Positions 43,938 to 53,110 of a stretch of 64,000 bases of DNA are shown piece by piece. The position numbers and the translations under genes were made by a program. The notes under the pieces are model-generated. The model was not told where the DNA came from. It saw only the letters and a list, made by a program, of their open reading frames with translations, and made no database searches. Location: the NCBI GenBank assembly GCA_018902755.1, contig JAHIQI010000018.1:1-64000 (forward strand), in the 5' to 3' direction. The stretch's first letter is position 1; each line of letters starts with the position of its first letter. Source of the DNA: Pseudomonadota bacterium. Lineage in GTDB: Bacteria; Desulfobacterota; Desulfarculia; Desulfarculales; Desulfarculaceae.

Positions 43938-44396
43938 ATGGGCGAAAAATACGAACCCAAGATACTGGCTCTCATCTGCACCTACTGCACCTACACCGCC
44001 GCGGACATGGCCGGTTCCATGCGCCTGCAGTATCCCCCCAACGTGCGGGTGATAAAGCTGTTGTGCACCGGCAAGGTGGACGTGATCTACCTGCTGGAGG
44101 CTTTCAAGGCCGGGGCCGACGTGGTCATGGTGAGCGGTTGCGAGATAGGCGACTGCCACTTTCTGGAAGGCAATCTCAGGGCCAAGGAGAGGGTGGCCCA
44201 CGCCAAAACCCTCCTGGATGACCTGGGGCTGGGGGGGGACCGCCTGGAGATGTTCCACATCGGGGCCAGCGACGCCCCCAAGTGGGCCGAGGCGGTTAAG
44301 TTGATGACTCGCCGAGCCCATGAGCTGGGGCCCAATCCCTTGGGCCGCAAGAAGCCGAGGGCCGCGCAAACCAATATTGAGGAGCTCAGAGCATGA
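43938..44396 (+). CDS. mvhD: MvhD-like iron-sulfur electron-transfer subunit
   Basis: 152 residues. MvhD carries a 2Fe-2S cluster and links HdrA to its electron donor or acceptor. The conserved cysteines are seen in LICTYCTYTAAD, LLCTGKVD and VSGCEIGDCHF. The spacing of 15 bases from hdrA and overlap with metV place it between the Hdr and Met parts, matching the acetogen order hdrCBA-mvhD-metVF. Confidence 0.9.
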   Translation: MGEKYEPKILALICTYCTYTAADMAGSMRLQYPPNVRVIKLLCTGKVDVIYLLEAFKAGADVVMVSGCEIGDCHFLEGNLRAKERVAHAKTLLDDLGLGGDRLEMFHIGASDAPKWAEAVKLMTRRAHELGPNPLGRKKPRAAQTNIEELRA

Positions 44397-45070
44397 TCGT
44401 AGCGGAGCGAAAACCCTTTGACGAGATAGCCGCGGCCACCTCCGGCTTCCGCAAGGTGCTGGTGGCGGCCTGCGGCACCTGCGTTGCGGTGTGCCTCACC
44501 GGCGGCGAAAAGGAGGCGGGCATCCTGGCCGCCCAGCTGGACATGGCCGCCACGCTCGGGGACCGGGAACAGGTTTTCAGCGTGGGCTGCGTGGAGCGCC
44601 AGTGCGACCGGGAGTTCCTGGAAGAGCTGGGGCCCCAGATCGCCGAGGCCGACGCGGTGATCTCCATGGCCTGCGGTGCGGGCATCCAGTTTTTGGCCGA
44701 GGCCTACCCCGACACCCCGGTTCTTTCCGGGGTGAACACCACCTTCATCGGGGTCAACGAGGACGTGGGGGTTTGGACCGAGCGCTGCCGCTCTTGCCGC
44801 GACTGCGTGCTCAGCATAACCGGCGGGGTGTGTCCCATCGCCCTGTGCCCCAAGGGCATGCTCAACGGCCCCTGCGGCGGGGCGGACCAGGGCAAGTGCG
44901 AGACCGACCGCGAGCGCGACTGCGCCTGGAGCGTGATCTACCGCCGCCTGGAGAACACCGGCCGCCTTGCCAACCTGGAAGAGGTGATCGAGGCCAGGGA
45001 CCATCGCGACCTGCTGCCGGGCCGCCAGGTGCACCCGGCCTACCAACGGAGGTACAGCGCTCATGAGTAA
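44393..45070 (+). CDS. metV: MetV, zinc/iron-sulfur subunit of methylene-THF reductase
   Basis: 225 residues of the methylene-THF reductase C-terminal type (PF12225-like). A first part has CGTCVAVCLTGGEKEA and VGCVERQCDREF. A cysteine-rich block follows (CRSCRDCVLSITGGVCPIAL and CPKGMLNGPCGG), and the tail reads CETDRERDCAW. MetV binds metal clusters and holds MetF to the Hdr complex. Overlaps mvhD by 4 bases and metF by 8. Confidence 0.9.
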   Translation: MIVAERKPFDEIAAATSGFRKVLVAACGTCVAVCLTGGEKEAGILAAQLDMAATLGDREQVFSVGCVERQCDREFLEELGPQIAEADAVISMACGAGIQFLAEAYPDTPVLSGVNTTFIGVNEDVGVWTERCRSCRDCVLSITGGVCPIALCPKGMLNGPCGGADQGKCETDRERDCAWSVIYRRLENTGRLANLEEVIEARDHRDLLPGRQVHPAYQRRYSAHE

Positions 45071-45839
45071 GTTCAGCGATGCCCTGGCCGGGGGCAAGTT
45101 CGTCCTCACCGTGGAAATGGACCCGCCCCGGGGCACCGCCCTGGGGGATATGTACGCCTTGGCCAAGGGCCTGTCCGCCAAGGTGGACGCGGTGGTGGTC
45201 AGCGACAACCGCGGCGCCGTGGCCCGCATGAGCCCGGTGCTGGCCGCCCATCATCTGATCAAACACACCGGGGCCGAGGTGATCCTCACCCTGACCTGCC
45301 GCGACCGCAACCGCCTGGCCCTGACCAGCGAGATGCTGGCCGCCGCCGCCGGGGGGGTGCAGAACCTGCTGCTGGTGAGCGGCGACTTCGTGACCCTGGG
45401 CGACCAGCCCGGCACCCGCCCGGTGTACGACCTGGACTCGGTGCAGGCCCTCGTCCTGGCCTCCCTCCTGGCCCAGGGGCGGGACTTCTCCGGCGAGCTG
45501 GCCGAACCGGCCGCCTTCTTCCTGGGGGCCAGCCTGCCGGTGGCCACCGATCCCCCCGGCCTGGCGGGCATCAAGTTCTCCAAGAAGCTCAAGGCCGGGG
45601 CCGGGTATTTCATGACCCAGCCGGTGAGCGGCGCGGCGGACCTCGATGCCCTGGCCAAGCTGCCCATGGCGGCCGACACCAAGATCATCGCCGGTCTGGA
45701 GCTGGGGGCCGATCAAGAGGCCGGGCCTCTGTTGGAGCTGGCCAAGGAGCTCAAGGGCGGCGGCAAGGCGGCCGGAGTGCACCTGGCCTGCCCGGAGGCT
45801 CCCCAGCGGTTGACCGAATTGGTGGACAAGCTCAGCTAG
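45063..45839 (+). CDS. metF: Methylenetetrahydrofolate reductase, MetF
   Basis: 258 residues with the TIM-barrel flavoprotein start VLTVEMDPPRGT, HTGAEVILTLTCRDRNR (the folate/flavin contact strand), NLLLVSGDFVTLGD and FMTQPV. It reduces methylene-THF to methyl-THF, the methyl-branch step of the Wood-Ljungdahl pathway, or runs in reverse when acetate or fatty acids are oxidised. It is short for MetF (E. coli 296) but typical of the MetV-dependent type. No NADH-binding of its own is expected; electrons come through the Hdr proteins. Confidence 0.93.
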   Translation: MSKFSDALAGGKFVLTVEMDPPRGTALGDMYALAKGLSAKVDAVVVSDNRGAVARMSPVLAAHHLIKHTGAEVILTLTCRDRNRLALTSEMLAAAAGGVQNLLLVSGDFVTLGDQPGTRPVYDLDSVQALVLASLLAQGRDFSGELAEPAAFFLGASLPVATDPPGLAGIKFSKKLKAGAGYFMTQPVSGAADLDALAKLPMAADTKIIAGLELGADQEAGPLLELAKELKGGGKAAGVHLACPEAPQRLTELVDKLS

Positions 45840-45854
45840 GAAAAGGAGACCAAC

Positions 45855-47087
45855 GTGGGTCTGCCTAAGAAACAAGTATTGGTAATCGGCGGCGGGGTGG
45901 CCGGAGCCACCACCGCCCTGGACCTGGCCGAGCAGGGCGTGGCGGTGCACCTGGTGGAGCGCGACGACTTCCTGGGAGGCCGGGCCGCCCAGCTGGCCTG
46001 CAAGGCCCTGGACAGCTGCCTGAAGTGCAACGGCTGCCTGGCCGAGCCGCGCCTGGCCGCCCTGACCAGCCACCCGCTCATCACCCTGCACCGCGCCTCG
46101 ACGGTGGCCAACCTCACCGGCTTCGACGGCGGCTACCAGGCGGTGATCGACACCCGCCCCGCCTACATCGACGCCGAGCGCTGCACCGCCTGCGGCCTGT
46201 GTTTGGAGGCCTGCCCCGAGGTGGAGGCGGGAGCCATCCGCGCCCCGCGCCTGGCCGCCGAGGCCCCGCGCCTGGCAATCGACGAAACAGCCTGCCTGTA
46301 TTTCAAGGACGGCCAGTCCACGGTGTGCCGCGACGTGTGTCCCGAGGAGGCCATCGATTTCGGCCGCCAGGGCGACAGCCAGACCCTGGACTTCGCGGCG
46401 GTGGTGTTGGCCACCGGCTTCACGCCCTACGACCCCACCCCGGCCTCGCGCCTGGGCTACGGCCTGTTCCCGGACGTGATCACCGCCATGGAGCTGGAGG
46501 AGATGCTGCGCACCCAGGGCCGGGCCGTCCGCCCCAGCGACGGCGAGGCCGCGGGCAAGGTGGCTTTCGTGCAGTGCGTGGGCAGCCGGGACGTGAACGG
46601 CAACAACTACTGCTCCCGGGTCTGCTGCGGCTACGCCCTGCGCCTGGGCCGCGCTCTGGCCGCGCGCCAGCAGGCCGAGGTGGCGGTGTTCTACATGGAC
46701 CTGCAAAGCTTCGGCCACGCGGTGGACGAGTTTTTGGAGGCCGCGGCCGGCGAGCTGCGCCTTGTGCGCTCCATGCCCTACGACATCCACCAGCCCCCCG
46801 AGGGCTCGGTGATGCTGGACTACCAGCCCAGCCCCGGCGCTCCCCCCACCAGCGAGCCCTTCGACCTGGTGGTGCTGAGCGTGGGCCTGGCCCCCAACCC
46901 GGACAACCCGGCCCTGGCCCAAATGGCGGGCCTGGACCTGAACCGCCACGGCTTTTTGGCCCCGGGCAAGCAAGGGGTTTTCCTGGCCGGCACCGCCCAG
47001 CGGCCCATGGACGTGGCCGAGGCGGTGGCCTCGGCCGGGCGCGCCGCTCAGGGCGCCCTCACCTATCTAGCGGAGATGCAACCATGA
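45855..47087 (+). CDS. QmoA-like HdrA-type flavoprotein
   Basis: 410 residues, the length of QmoA (quinone-interacting membrane-bound oxidoreductase subunit A). FAD-binding VIGGGVAGATTALDLAEQG at the start, CLKCNGCLAEPRLA, then ferredoxin CTACGLCLEACPEV near 110 and CRDVCPEEAI. The HdrA-family segments QCVGSRDVNGNNYCSRVCC and VFLAGTAQRPMDV are present. GTG start with AAGGAGA upstream. It overlaps the QmoB-like gene by 4 bases. QmoA normally couples quinones to APS reductase, but no qmoC or apr gene is here, so this pair likely belongs to the methylene-THF reductase complex. Confidence 0.85.
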   Translation: MGLPKKQVLVIGGGVAGATTALDLAEQGVAVHLVERDDFLGGRAAQLACKALDSCLKCNGCLAEPRLAALTSHPLITLHRASTVANLTGFDGGYQAVIDTRPAYIDAERCTACGLCLEACPEVEAGAIRAPRLAAEAPRLAIDETACLYFKDGQSTVCRDVCPEEAIDFGRQGDSQTLDFAAVVLATGFTPYDPTPASRLGYGLFPDVITAMELEEMLRTQGRAVRPSDGEAAGKVAFVQCVGSRDVNGNNYCSRVCCGYALRLGRALAARQQAEVAVFYMDLQSFGHAVDEFLEAAAGELRLVRSMPYDIHQPPEGSVMLDYQPSPGAPPTSEPFDLVVLSVGLAPNPDNPALAQMAGLDLNRHGFLAPGKQGVFLAGTAQRPMDVAEAVASAGRAAQGALTYLAEMQP

Positions 47088-49216
47088 GTGCCCGCGTAGG
47101 CGTCTTCCTTTGCCAGGGGGGCCGCAGCCAGGCCGATTCCCTGGAGTTTAAAAAACTGCGCTGGACCGCCGAGGCCTTTGACCAGGGCCGGGTATTCACC
47201 GTTGCCCACACCTGCCAGGCCCAGGGCGCGGCCGCCGTGGCCCGCCTGATAAAAGAGCACGAGCTGACCTCGGCGGTGGTGGGGGCCTGTCCCCTGCTGC
47301 ACAATCCCGGCGGGCTCAGCCGGGCCTTGTCCGCCGAGGGCCTGGACCCGCAGATGGCCACCGTCCTGGACCTGTGCGCCAAGCCCGAGGGCGAGGCCAG
47401 CGGGGTTTGCGCCGTGGCGCCCGGAGCCCAGGCCGCCCTGAGCCAGGCCTTGTGCGGCGAGCAGTTCAAGCAGGAGCTTCCCCTGGAGGATCTGGCCGTG
47501 GCCACCAGCGTCTTGGTGGTGGGCGAGGGCCTGCCCGCCCTGTGGGCCGCCCGTGGTCTGCTCAAGGCCGGGTACCATCCGGTGCTCCTCACCCCCAGCC
47601 AGCGCCTGGCTCCCCCAGCCCTCCTGCTGGGCACCGAGGCGGTGGACGAGGCCGCCGCCCTGGCCAAGGAACTGGAAGAGGCCGAGGGCGTCACCCTCAT
47701 CCGCCAGGGCCGGCTGCTGGGCCTGGGCGGGGGGGCGGGCAACTTCACCGCCACCATCGCCGACCGGGCCGGGGAGATCAGGAGCCTGAGCGTAGGCGGG
47801 GTCATCGTGGCCCAGGCCCCGCCCAAGGCCCTGAACCTGCCGCCCCAGGGCCTGGCCGCCGGTGAGCGGGTGGTGTCCCTGGAGGAGCTGGCCTCTCTGC
47901 TGCAAGCCCCGGAGCACCTCAAGAAACGCCTGGGCCAAGGCCCCTACACCGTGGCCCTGGGAGTGGGTCTGGGCCGTCAGGCCGCGCCCCTGGACCTCAT
48001 CGGGGCCATGAACTGCGCCCGCAAGCTGGCCGCCGGGCCCCAGAACCGGGTGGTGTTGTTCACCAACAACGCCAAGGTGGCGGGCGACGACCTGGAGGCC
48101 CTGACCCAGCAGGTGCGCGGCGAGGGGGTGGTGTTCGTAAAGTTCACCACCGGCGGCCTGCGCGGCGACGAAACCCACGAGGGGGTGGAGCTTCAGTGGG
48201 ACGAGGAGATCCTGGGTGCGACCATGGCCGACCACTTCGACCTGTTGGCCCTGGACCAGGCCCCCGCCCCCACCCCGGCCTACCACGAGCTGGCCCACCG
48301 CCTGGGCCTCAGCGTGGGGCGCGACGGCTACTTGCAGCCCGAGGCGGTCAACGCCCTGCCCGCCAAGAGCCGCCGGGCCGGGGTGTGGCTGGTGGGACCG
48401 GCCAGGGGCCAGGGCGACCTGGAGCGCTGGGCCGACGAGGTGCAGGAGGCGCTCTACGGGGTGCGCCGCCTGCTGGCCCAGGGCACGGTGCGGGTGGAGA
48501 GCAGCCGGGTCATGGTGGACCGCAAGCGCTGCACCATCTGCCTAACCTGCGTGCGGGTCTGCCCCGAAGGGGCAATGGACCGCCTGTTCCGCCGCCCCAT
48601 GAGCAACCCCCTGGCCTGCACCGGCTGCGGCACCTGCGCCGCCGAGTGCCCCATGGAGGCCATCCAGATCGTGGGCCAGGAGGACTCCCGCTACAGCGGG
48701 GAGATCGCCGCCGCCGCGGGCAGGGTGGGAGACCTGGGCCAGGCCGTGGAGCGCCGATTGCTGGTGCTGGCCTGCGCCAACTCCGCCTCCCCGGCCCTGC
48801 ACGCCGCCCGCTTGCAGGGCGCGGCCCTTCCCTCCGGCCTCAGGCTGGTGCAGGTGCCCTGCGCGGGCAAGGTGGACGCGGACATGGTCTTGGAGGGACT
48901 CCAGCGCGGCTTCGACGGGGTGCTGATCCTCTCCTGCCACCCGGACGCCTGCTACTCGCTCACCGGCAGCACTTGGGCCAACATGCGCGCCGGGCACCTC
49001 GGCAACCTGCTGGCCGAGACCGGCCTGGAGCCGGAGCGGCTCATGCTCTCGGGGGTGGCCCCCAGCCAGTCCAAGGAGGTGTTGGCGGTGATCAAAAAGG
49101 CGCTGGCCACCCTGGACCAGCTGGGACCCAGCCCCCTGAAGGTGGGGGCCCAGGTGCGCGAGGTGCTCACCCGCTACACCCTGGACATGGACGACACCTT
49201 CTCCATAGTGGGCTAG
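47084..49216 (+). CDS. QmoB-like HdrA/MvhD fusion
   Basis: 710 residues, close to QmoB. The N-terminal HdrA-like start has degenerated (VGVFLCQGG in place of CxCG). A Rossmann-like segment (VLVVGEGLPALWAARGLL near 145) has lost part of the FAD fingerprint. Two ferredoxin motifs follow near 482 (CTICLTCVRVCPEG) and 511 (CTGCGTCAAECPME). A C-terminal MvhD-like domain (about 560-690) has LACANSAS, PCAGKVDADMVLEGL and LSCHPDACY. ATG overlaps the QmoA-like stop. Last gene of the 15.6-kb operon; its TAG stop shares the palindrome CTAG with the stop of the convergent hydrolase gene. Confidence 0.85.
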   Translation: MSARVGVFLCQGGRSQADSLEFKKLRWTAEAFDQGRVFTVAHTCQAQGAAAVARLIKEHELTSAVVGACPLLHNPGGLSRALSAEGLDPQMATVLDLCAKPEGEASGVCAVAPGAQAALSQALCGEQFKQELPLEDLAVATSVLVVGEGLPALWAARGLLKAGYHPVLLTPSQRLAPPALLLGTEAVDEAAALAKELEEAEGVTLIRQGRLLGLGGGAGNFTATIADRAGEIRSLSVGGVIVAQAPPKALNLPPQGLAAGERVVSLEELASLLQAPEHLKKRLGQGPYTVALGVGLGRQAAPLDLIGAMNCARKLAAGPQNRVVLFTNNAKVAGDDLEALTQQVRGEGVVFVKFTTGGLRGDETHEGVELQWDEEILGATMADHFDLLALDQAPAPTPAYHELAHRLGLSVGRDGYLQPEAVNALPAKSRRAGVWLVGPARGQGDLERWADEVQEALYGVRRLLAQGTVRVESSRVMVDRKRCTICLTCVRVCPEGAMDRLFRRPMSNPLACTGCGTCAAECPMEAIQIVGQEDSRYSGEIAAAAGRVGDLGQAVERRLLVLACANSASPALHAARLQGAALPSGLRLVQVPCAGKVDADMVLEGLQRGFDGVLILSCHPDACYSLTGSTWANMRAGHLGNLLAETGLEPERLMLSGVAPSQSKEVLAVIKKALATLDQLGPSPLKVGAQVREVLTRYTLDMDDTFSIVG

Positions 49217-49956
49217 AGAGTTAGCTCCATACCGTCGTCCGCCGTCTCGCCGGGAAGTTCATCCACATGGGCCAGCATGTCCTGGCTCATGTGGGTGAAT
49301 ATCAAGCGTCCGGGGTTCAGCGCCTCGCGCCGCTTCAGCATGTCCGTGCAGCTCATATGATATTTGATGGGCCGCTCATAAAAGTAGGCCTCGGCGATCA
49401 ACAGGTCCGCCCCGCCCAGGATCGGCAACAGCTCGTCCACCCACTGGGTGTCGCCGGTGTAGGCCAGGCTCTTGCCCGTCGCCTCGATCCTCAGCGCCAG
49501 GGCGGGCGCGCCCGAGGCGTGCAGCCCCTCGGCCACCTTCACCGACAGGCCGCACCACTTCACGGCCGCACCGGGGGTCATTTCGGTGATCTCGGTGGCG
49601 AATTTGCGCTGTATCCGGCTGGCGCCGGGGAAGTTCACCTCCAGGGAGTCCACCAGGCGCGAGGCCAGGCCCACCGGCCCGGCCAATAGCAGGGGCTCGG
49701 TGCGTTTGGAGTGCAGTTGGGCGTCCAGGATGAAAAAGGGCAGCCCGCCGAAGTGGTCGCCGTGCAGGTGGGAGATGAGGATGCCGTCGATGGAGCCGGG
49801 GTCCACGCCGTAGCGTTGCAGGGAGATCAGGGCCGAAGCCCCGCAGTCCAAAAGCACCCGGCGGCCCTCCCACTGAAGCAGGATGCAGGCCTGCAAGCGG
49901 CCGCCGTGGCCGAAGGCGTCGCCCGACCCCAGGAACTTCACCGTTAGTCCGGCCAT
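49213..49956 (-). CDS. Metallo-beta-lactamase-fold hydrolase, RNase Z-like
   Basis: 247 residues. The metal site motif HLHGDHFGG (about 64-72) and later metal ligands (AYTGDTQW, AEAYFYE, FTHMSQDM) are conserved. The overall pattern (FLGSGDAFGHGGR at the start) matches the ribonuclease Z/ElaC-like branch, but the exosite insertion of true tRNase Z is not evident, so phosphodiesterase or other hydrolase activity is as likely. It reads opposite to the Hdr-Met operon. Confidence 0.75.
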   Translation of the reverse strand: MAGLTVKFLGSGDAFGHGGRLQACILLQWEGRRVLLDCGASALISLQRYGVDPGSIDGILISHLHGDHFGGLPFFILDAQLHSKRTEPLLLAGPVGLASRLVDSLEVNFPGASRIQRKFATEITEMTPGAAVKWCGLSVKVAEGLHASGAPALALRIEATGKSLAYTGDTQWVDELLPILGGADLLIAEAYFYERPIKYHMSCTDMLKRREALNPGRLIFTHMSQDMLAHVDELPGETADDGMELTL

Positions 49957-49979
49957 ACCCCCTCCAAATTTTTTAGGAA

Positions 49980-50007
49980 GCCTCCGGCCCGGCGGCGGGC
50001 CGGAGGC
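49980..50007 (-). terminator. Terminator-like hairpin after the WbpE-like gene
   Basis: Arms GCCTCCGGCCC and GGGCCGGAGGC with a 6-base loop lie 6 bases past the stop of the minus-strand aminotransferase. Only TTCCT follows, so termination may be weak or the hairpin may serve to stabilise the message. Confidence 0.6.
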
Positions 50008-50013
50008 GCTGAT

Positions 50014-51141
50014 CTATTTTCCGGCCAGGGCGGCCACGACCTTTTCCTGGTCCCCGGCGGCCAGGTAGGGATGCATGGGCAGGCTGAAGACGCGCTCGCC
50101 CGCCGACTCGCTCAAGGGGAAGTCGCCCGCCTGGTGGCCCAGGTAGGCGAAGGCGGTCTGCAAATGCAGGGGCTTGGGATAGTAGATGGCGCTGGGGATG
50201 CCCGCGGCCTTCAGGCGCTCCAAAAACTCGCCCCGCGCCGTCTGGCTCTCGGCCATCACCGAGTACTGGGCCCAGGCCGAGGCGTAGCCCGAGGGCACCG
50301 TGGGGGCGGTGAGGGCCGCGCCCGAGGCGGCGATCAGCTCGGCGTAGCGCGCGGCCACCTCCTGGCGGGCCTTCATCTCGCCGGGCAAAAGCTCCAGCTT
50401 GGCCAGGAGCACCGCGGCCTGCATGGTGTCCAGGCGACCGTTGATGCCCAGGCGCACGTTGTCGTACTTGTCCTCGCCCTGGCCGTGCACCCTCAGCGAG
50501 CGCAGGACGCGGTCCAGATCGTCGTCGTCGCAGAAGACCATGCCGCCGTCGCCGTAGCCGCCCAGGGGCTTGGCCGGGAAAAAGGAGGTGCAGCCCAGCT
50601 TGCCCAGGGCGCAGGCCATTTTTCCCTGGTACTCGCCTCCCATGGCCTGGGCCGCGTCTTCCACCACCGCGAGGTTGTGCTCATCGGCGATCCGGTTGAT
50701 GGCATCGTAGTCCGCCGGCAGGCCGAAGAGGTCCACCGGCATGATTACCCTGGGCTCCAGGTCCCCCCGCTCCTGCACCGCCGCGATGGCCGAGGCCAGC
50801 AGGGCCGGGTCCAGGTTGAAGGTGACCGGGTCGATGTCCACGAACACCGGGGTGGCCCCCAGCAGGGCGATGACCTCGCCGGTGGCGAAGAAGGTGAAGG
50901 GGCTTGTGAACACCGCGTCGCCGGGGCCGATTTCCAGGGCCAGCAGGGCCAGCATCAGGGCGTCGGTGCCCGAAGCGCAGCCCATGGCGTGCTTGCTGCC
51001 CACGTAGGCGGCCAGCTTCTCTTCCAGCTCGCCGATCTCCGGGCCCATGATGTAGCGGCCGTGGTCCAGCACCTTTTTGATGTTGTCTTCTATTTTTTGG
51101 CGAATCAGTTGTTGTTGCGCTTTCAGGTCAATGAACTGCAT
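50014..51141 (-). CDS. WbpE-like DegT/DnrJ sugar aminotransferase
   Basis: 375 residues. The PLP lysine lies in CTSFFPAKPLGGYGDGG, with CASGTDALMLALLAL and VEDAAQAMGG conserved. The start MQFIDLKAQQQ and the motif GRYIMGPEIGELEEKLA are those of WbpE/PglE-type enzymes that aminate UDP-3-keto-N-acetylglucosaminuronic acid or related sugars. No other sugar genes adjoin it here, so the polysaccharide it serves is unknown. Confidence 0.85.
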   Translation of the reverse strand: MQFIDLKAQQQLIRQKIEDNIKKVLDHGRYIMGPEIGELEEKLAAYVGSKHAMGCASGTDALMLALLALEIGPGDAVFTSPFTFFATGEVIALLGATPVFVDIDPVTFNLDPALLASAIAAVQERGDLEPRVIMPVDLFGLPADYDAINRIADEHNLAVVEDAAQAMGGEYQGKMACALGKLGCTSFFPAKPLGGYGDGGMVFCDDDDLDRVLRSLRVHGQGEDKYDNVRLGINGRLDTMQAAVLLAKLELLPGEMKARQEVAARYAELIAASGAALTAPTVPSGYASAWAQYSVMAESQTARGEFLERLKAAGIPSAIYYPKPLHLQTAFAYLGHQAGDFPLSESAGERVFSLPMHPYLAAGDQEKVVAALAGK

Positions 51142-51396
51142 GTTGCCGCACCTTTATGGTTTGCGTAGTTCGGGCTCGAACCGCTGAGGGGCCTCTGGTT
51201 TCGCTCAACTCTATAAAGAGTACCGCTCCAGGTCAAATGGCTATTTATCGCCGGGGCGGGCGCGTTGTAGAATAATTCCCTGCCGTCAACCCAGCGCGGG
51301 ACCGCCACTCGGCCCCGCCAGCCGGCCCGGCCGCCGGTATCACCTTGCTCGCCCCATCTCCGCCCGCCCTTCCCGTGGCCAGGCCAGGAGCCGACC

Positions 51397-53094
51397 ATGG
51401 CCGACAACGAGCGCCTCTCCCGCGGCTTGCTGAGCCAGTTATTGTCCTGGAAGGGCTTCAAGGTTTCCCAGGCCCGGGGCGAGCAGATCATCAACGAGAT
51501 ATCCGTGGGCTCCACCCCGGCCCTGGGCTACTACGCCCTGATCTCGGCGGCCTCGCTCATCGCCAGCCTGGGCCTGGTGGCCAACAGCGCGGCGGTGGTC
51601 ATCGGGGCCATGCTGGTCTCGCCCCTGATGACCCCCATCTTCGGCATCGCCCTGGGCATGGTGCGCGGCGACACCCCCCTGCTCTCCCAAGCCTTCCGGG
51701 CCGAGTTCGGCGGGGTGTTTTTGGCGGTGGCCTTCGGCACCGTCTTCGGCACCCTGCCGGTAGTGCAGGACGTCACCAGCGAGATGCTGGCGCGCACCTA
51801 TCCCACCCTGCTGGATCTTTTGGTGGCGGTCTTCGCCGGTCTGGCCGGCACCTTGGCGGTATTGGACGAGCGCATCAGCCCGGTGCTGCCCGGGGTGGCC
51901 ATCTCCACGGCCATCGTGCCGCCGCTGTCCACCTGCGGCCTGTGCATAGCCATGGGCTCCTTTGCCGGGGCCTGGGGAGCCTTTCTGCTCTTCGCGGCCA
52001 ACTTTCTGGCCATCCTGTTGGTCTCGGCCCTGGCCTTCATCATCGCCGGGCTGGCCACCAGCCGCGGCCAGATAACCCACAAGCAGCTCCTGCGCCGCCT
52101 CACCTTCACCGGCCTGGGCTTCGCCCTGGTGGCGGTGGTGCTCACCAACACCCTGGCCACCATGCTCGAGCAGCGCCAGCGCAGCAAGATCATCGAACAG
52201 GTATTCGCGGAATCCCTGCGCAGCGAGCCCAACACCTCCCTGGTGCTGGCCATGCACAAGGAAATAGAAGGCAAGATGCACGTGCTGGCCGTGGTGCGCA
52301 CCCCCAAGGTGTTCCCGCCGGACAGGGTGGGGCGCATGCAGGAAAAGATCGCCAAAAAGGTCAAGACTCCGGTGATCCTGGTGGTGCGCAATGCCCTGTC
52401 CAAGGACATCTCCAGCACCGGCACCACCAGCGCGGTGGTCAATCCCACCCTGGATGGGCGCATCTTCAGCGAAAAGGTGGACCCCAGCGTGCAGCGCATC
52501 CAGGCCTCGGAGCAGATACTCCGGGAGATGTTCAGCTCCAGGCCCCAGCTTTTGCTCCTGGACGTGGACCTGCTCCACCTGGCCGGGGACCCGGTCATCC
52601 TGGCCACGGTCCAGACCCCCCGCCCCCTGCTGGCCCATGAGGTGGCTGAGTTCGAGGGAGCCATCCAAAAGCGGCTGAAGGAGCCGGACCTGCGCCTGTT
52701 GGTGCAATGCCAGGTGCCGGTGGACGTGACTTCGCGGGGGCGGATTCTGCTCAGCGGGGCCCACTTCGGCCAGCAGGACCCCCGCGCGCGGCGGGTGGCC
52801 AAGTTGGCCAAGCAGGCCCTGGAGGCCTCGGGGGTGTACTACGTAACCAACCTGGACGCGGCCTGGGACCAAAAACGCTGGCAGGTGAGGGCCGAGGTCT
52901 TCGGCCCCACGGTGATCAGCCCCATGCAGATCATGCAGGCCGAGCAAAAAGTGGCCGCCCAGATGGAGCAGCCGGTCAAACTGCTGGCCTGGTCGCGGGC
53001 CGAGCTGGTGGTCACCGACCGGCGCTCCCTGCCCCGCGACCTTTTCACCCGCGAACAGCAGGCTGAGCCGGAGCGTCAAGCGCCCGCCAAATAA
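51397..53094 (+). CDS. DUF389/TIGR00341-type membrane protein
   Basis: 565 residues. An N-terminal membrane domain with six to seven spans carries the family motif SAAVVIGAMLVSPLMTPIFG (about 63-82) and AISTAIVPPLSTCGLCIAMG. The cytoplasmic C-terminal half (from about 270) has repeated alpha-beta units (MQEKIAKKVKTPVILVV, LKEPDLRLLVQCQVPVDVT) reminiscent of BON-like domains. The family's function is unknown; transport is suspected. ATG follows CAGGAG. Codon use is like its neighbours. Confidence 0.75.
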   Translation: MADNERLSRGLLSQLLSWKGFKVSQARGEQIINEISVGSTPALGYYALISAASLIASLGLVANSAAVVIGAMLVSPLMTPIFGIALGMVRGDTPLLSQAFRAEFGGVFLAVAFGTVFGTLPVVQDVTSEMLARTYPTLLDLLVAVFAGLAGTLAVLDERISPVLPGVAISTAIVPPLSTCGLCIAMGSFAGAWGAFLLFAANFLAILLVSALAFIIAGLATSRGQITHKQLLRRLTFTGLGFALVAVVLTNTLATMLEQRQRSKIIEQVFAESLRSEPNTSLVLAMHKEIEGKMHVLAVVRTPKVFPPDRVGRMQEKIAKKVKTPVILVVRNALSKDISSTGTTSAVVNPTLDGRIFSEKVDPSVQRIQASEQILREMFSSRPQLLLLDVDLLHLAGDPVILATVQTPRPLLAHEVAEFEGAIQKRLKEPDLRLLVQCQVPVDVTSRGRILLSGAHFGQQDPRARRVAKLAKQALEASGVYYVTNLDAAWDQKRWQVRAEVFGPTVISPMQIMQAEQKVAAQMEQPVKLLAWSRAELVVTDRRSLPRDLFTREQQAEPERQAPAK

Positions 53095-53110
53095 AATTCA
53101 ATTGGGGATA

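Noticed and set aside
40707..44369. A 1220-codon open frame on the minus strand opposite the HdrA fusion, and similar long frames opposite other genes
   Set aside because: Arises from high-GC codon bias; it lacks recognisable domains, is low-complexity (Gly/Ala/His/Leu rich), and the plus strand has clear motifs.
45855..49216. Canonical qmoABC of sulfate reduction
   Set aside because: No qmoC, aprA, aprB or sat is adjacent, and the QmoB-like protein is altered. Placement after metF suggests a different role.
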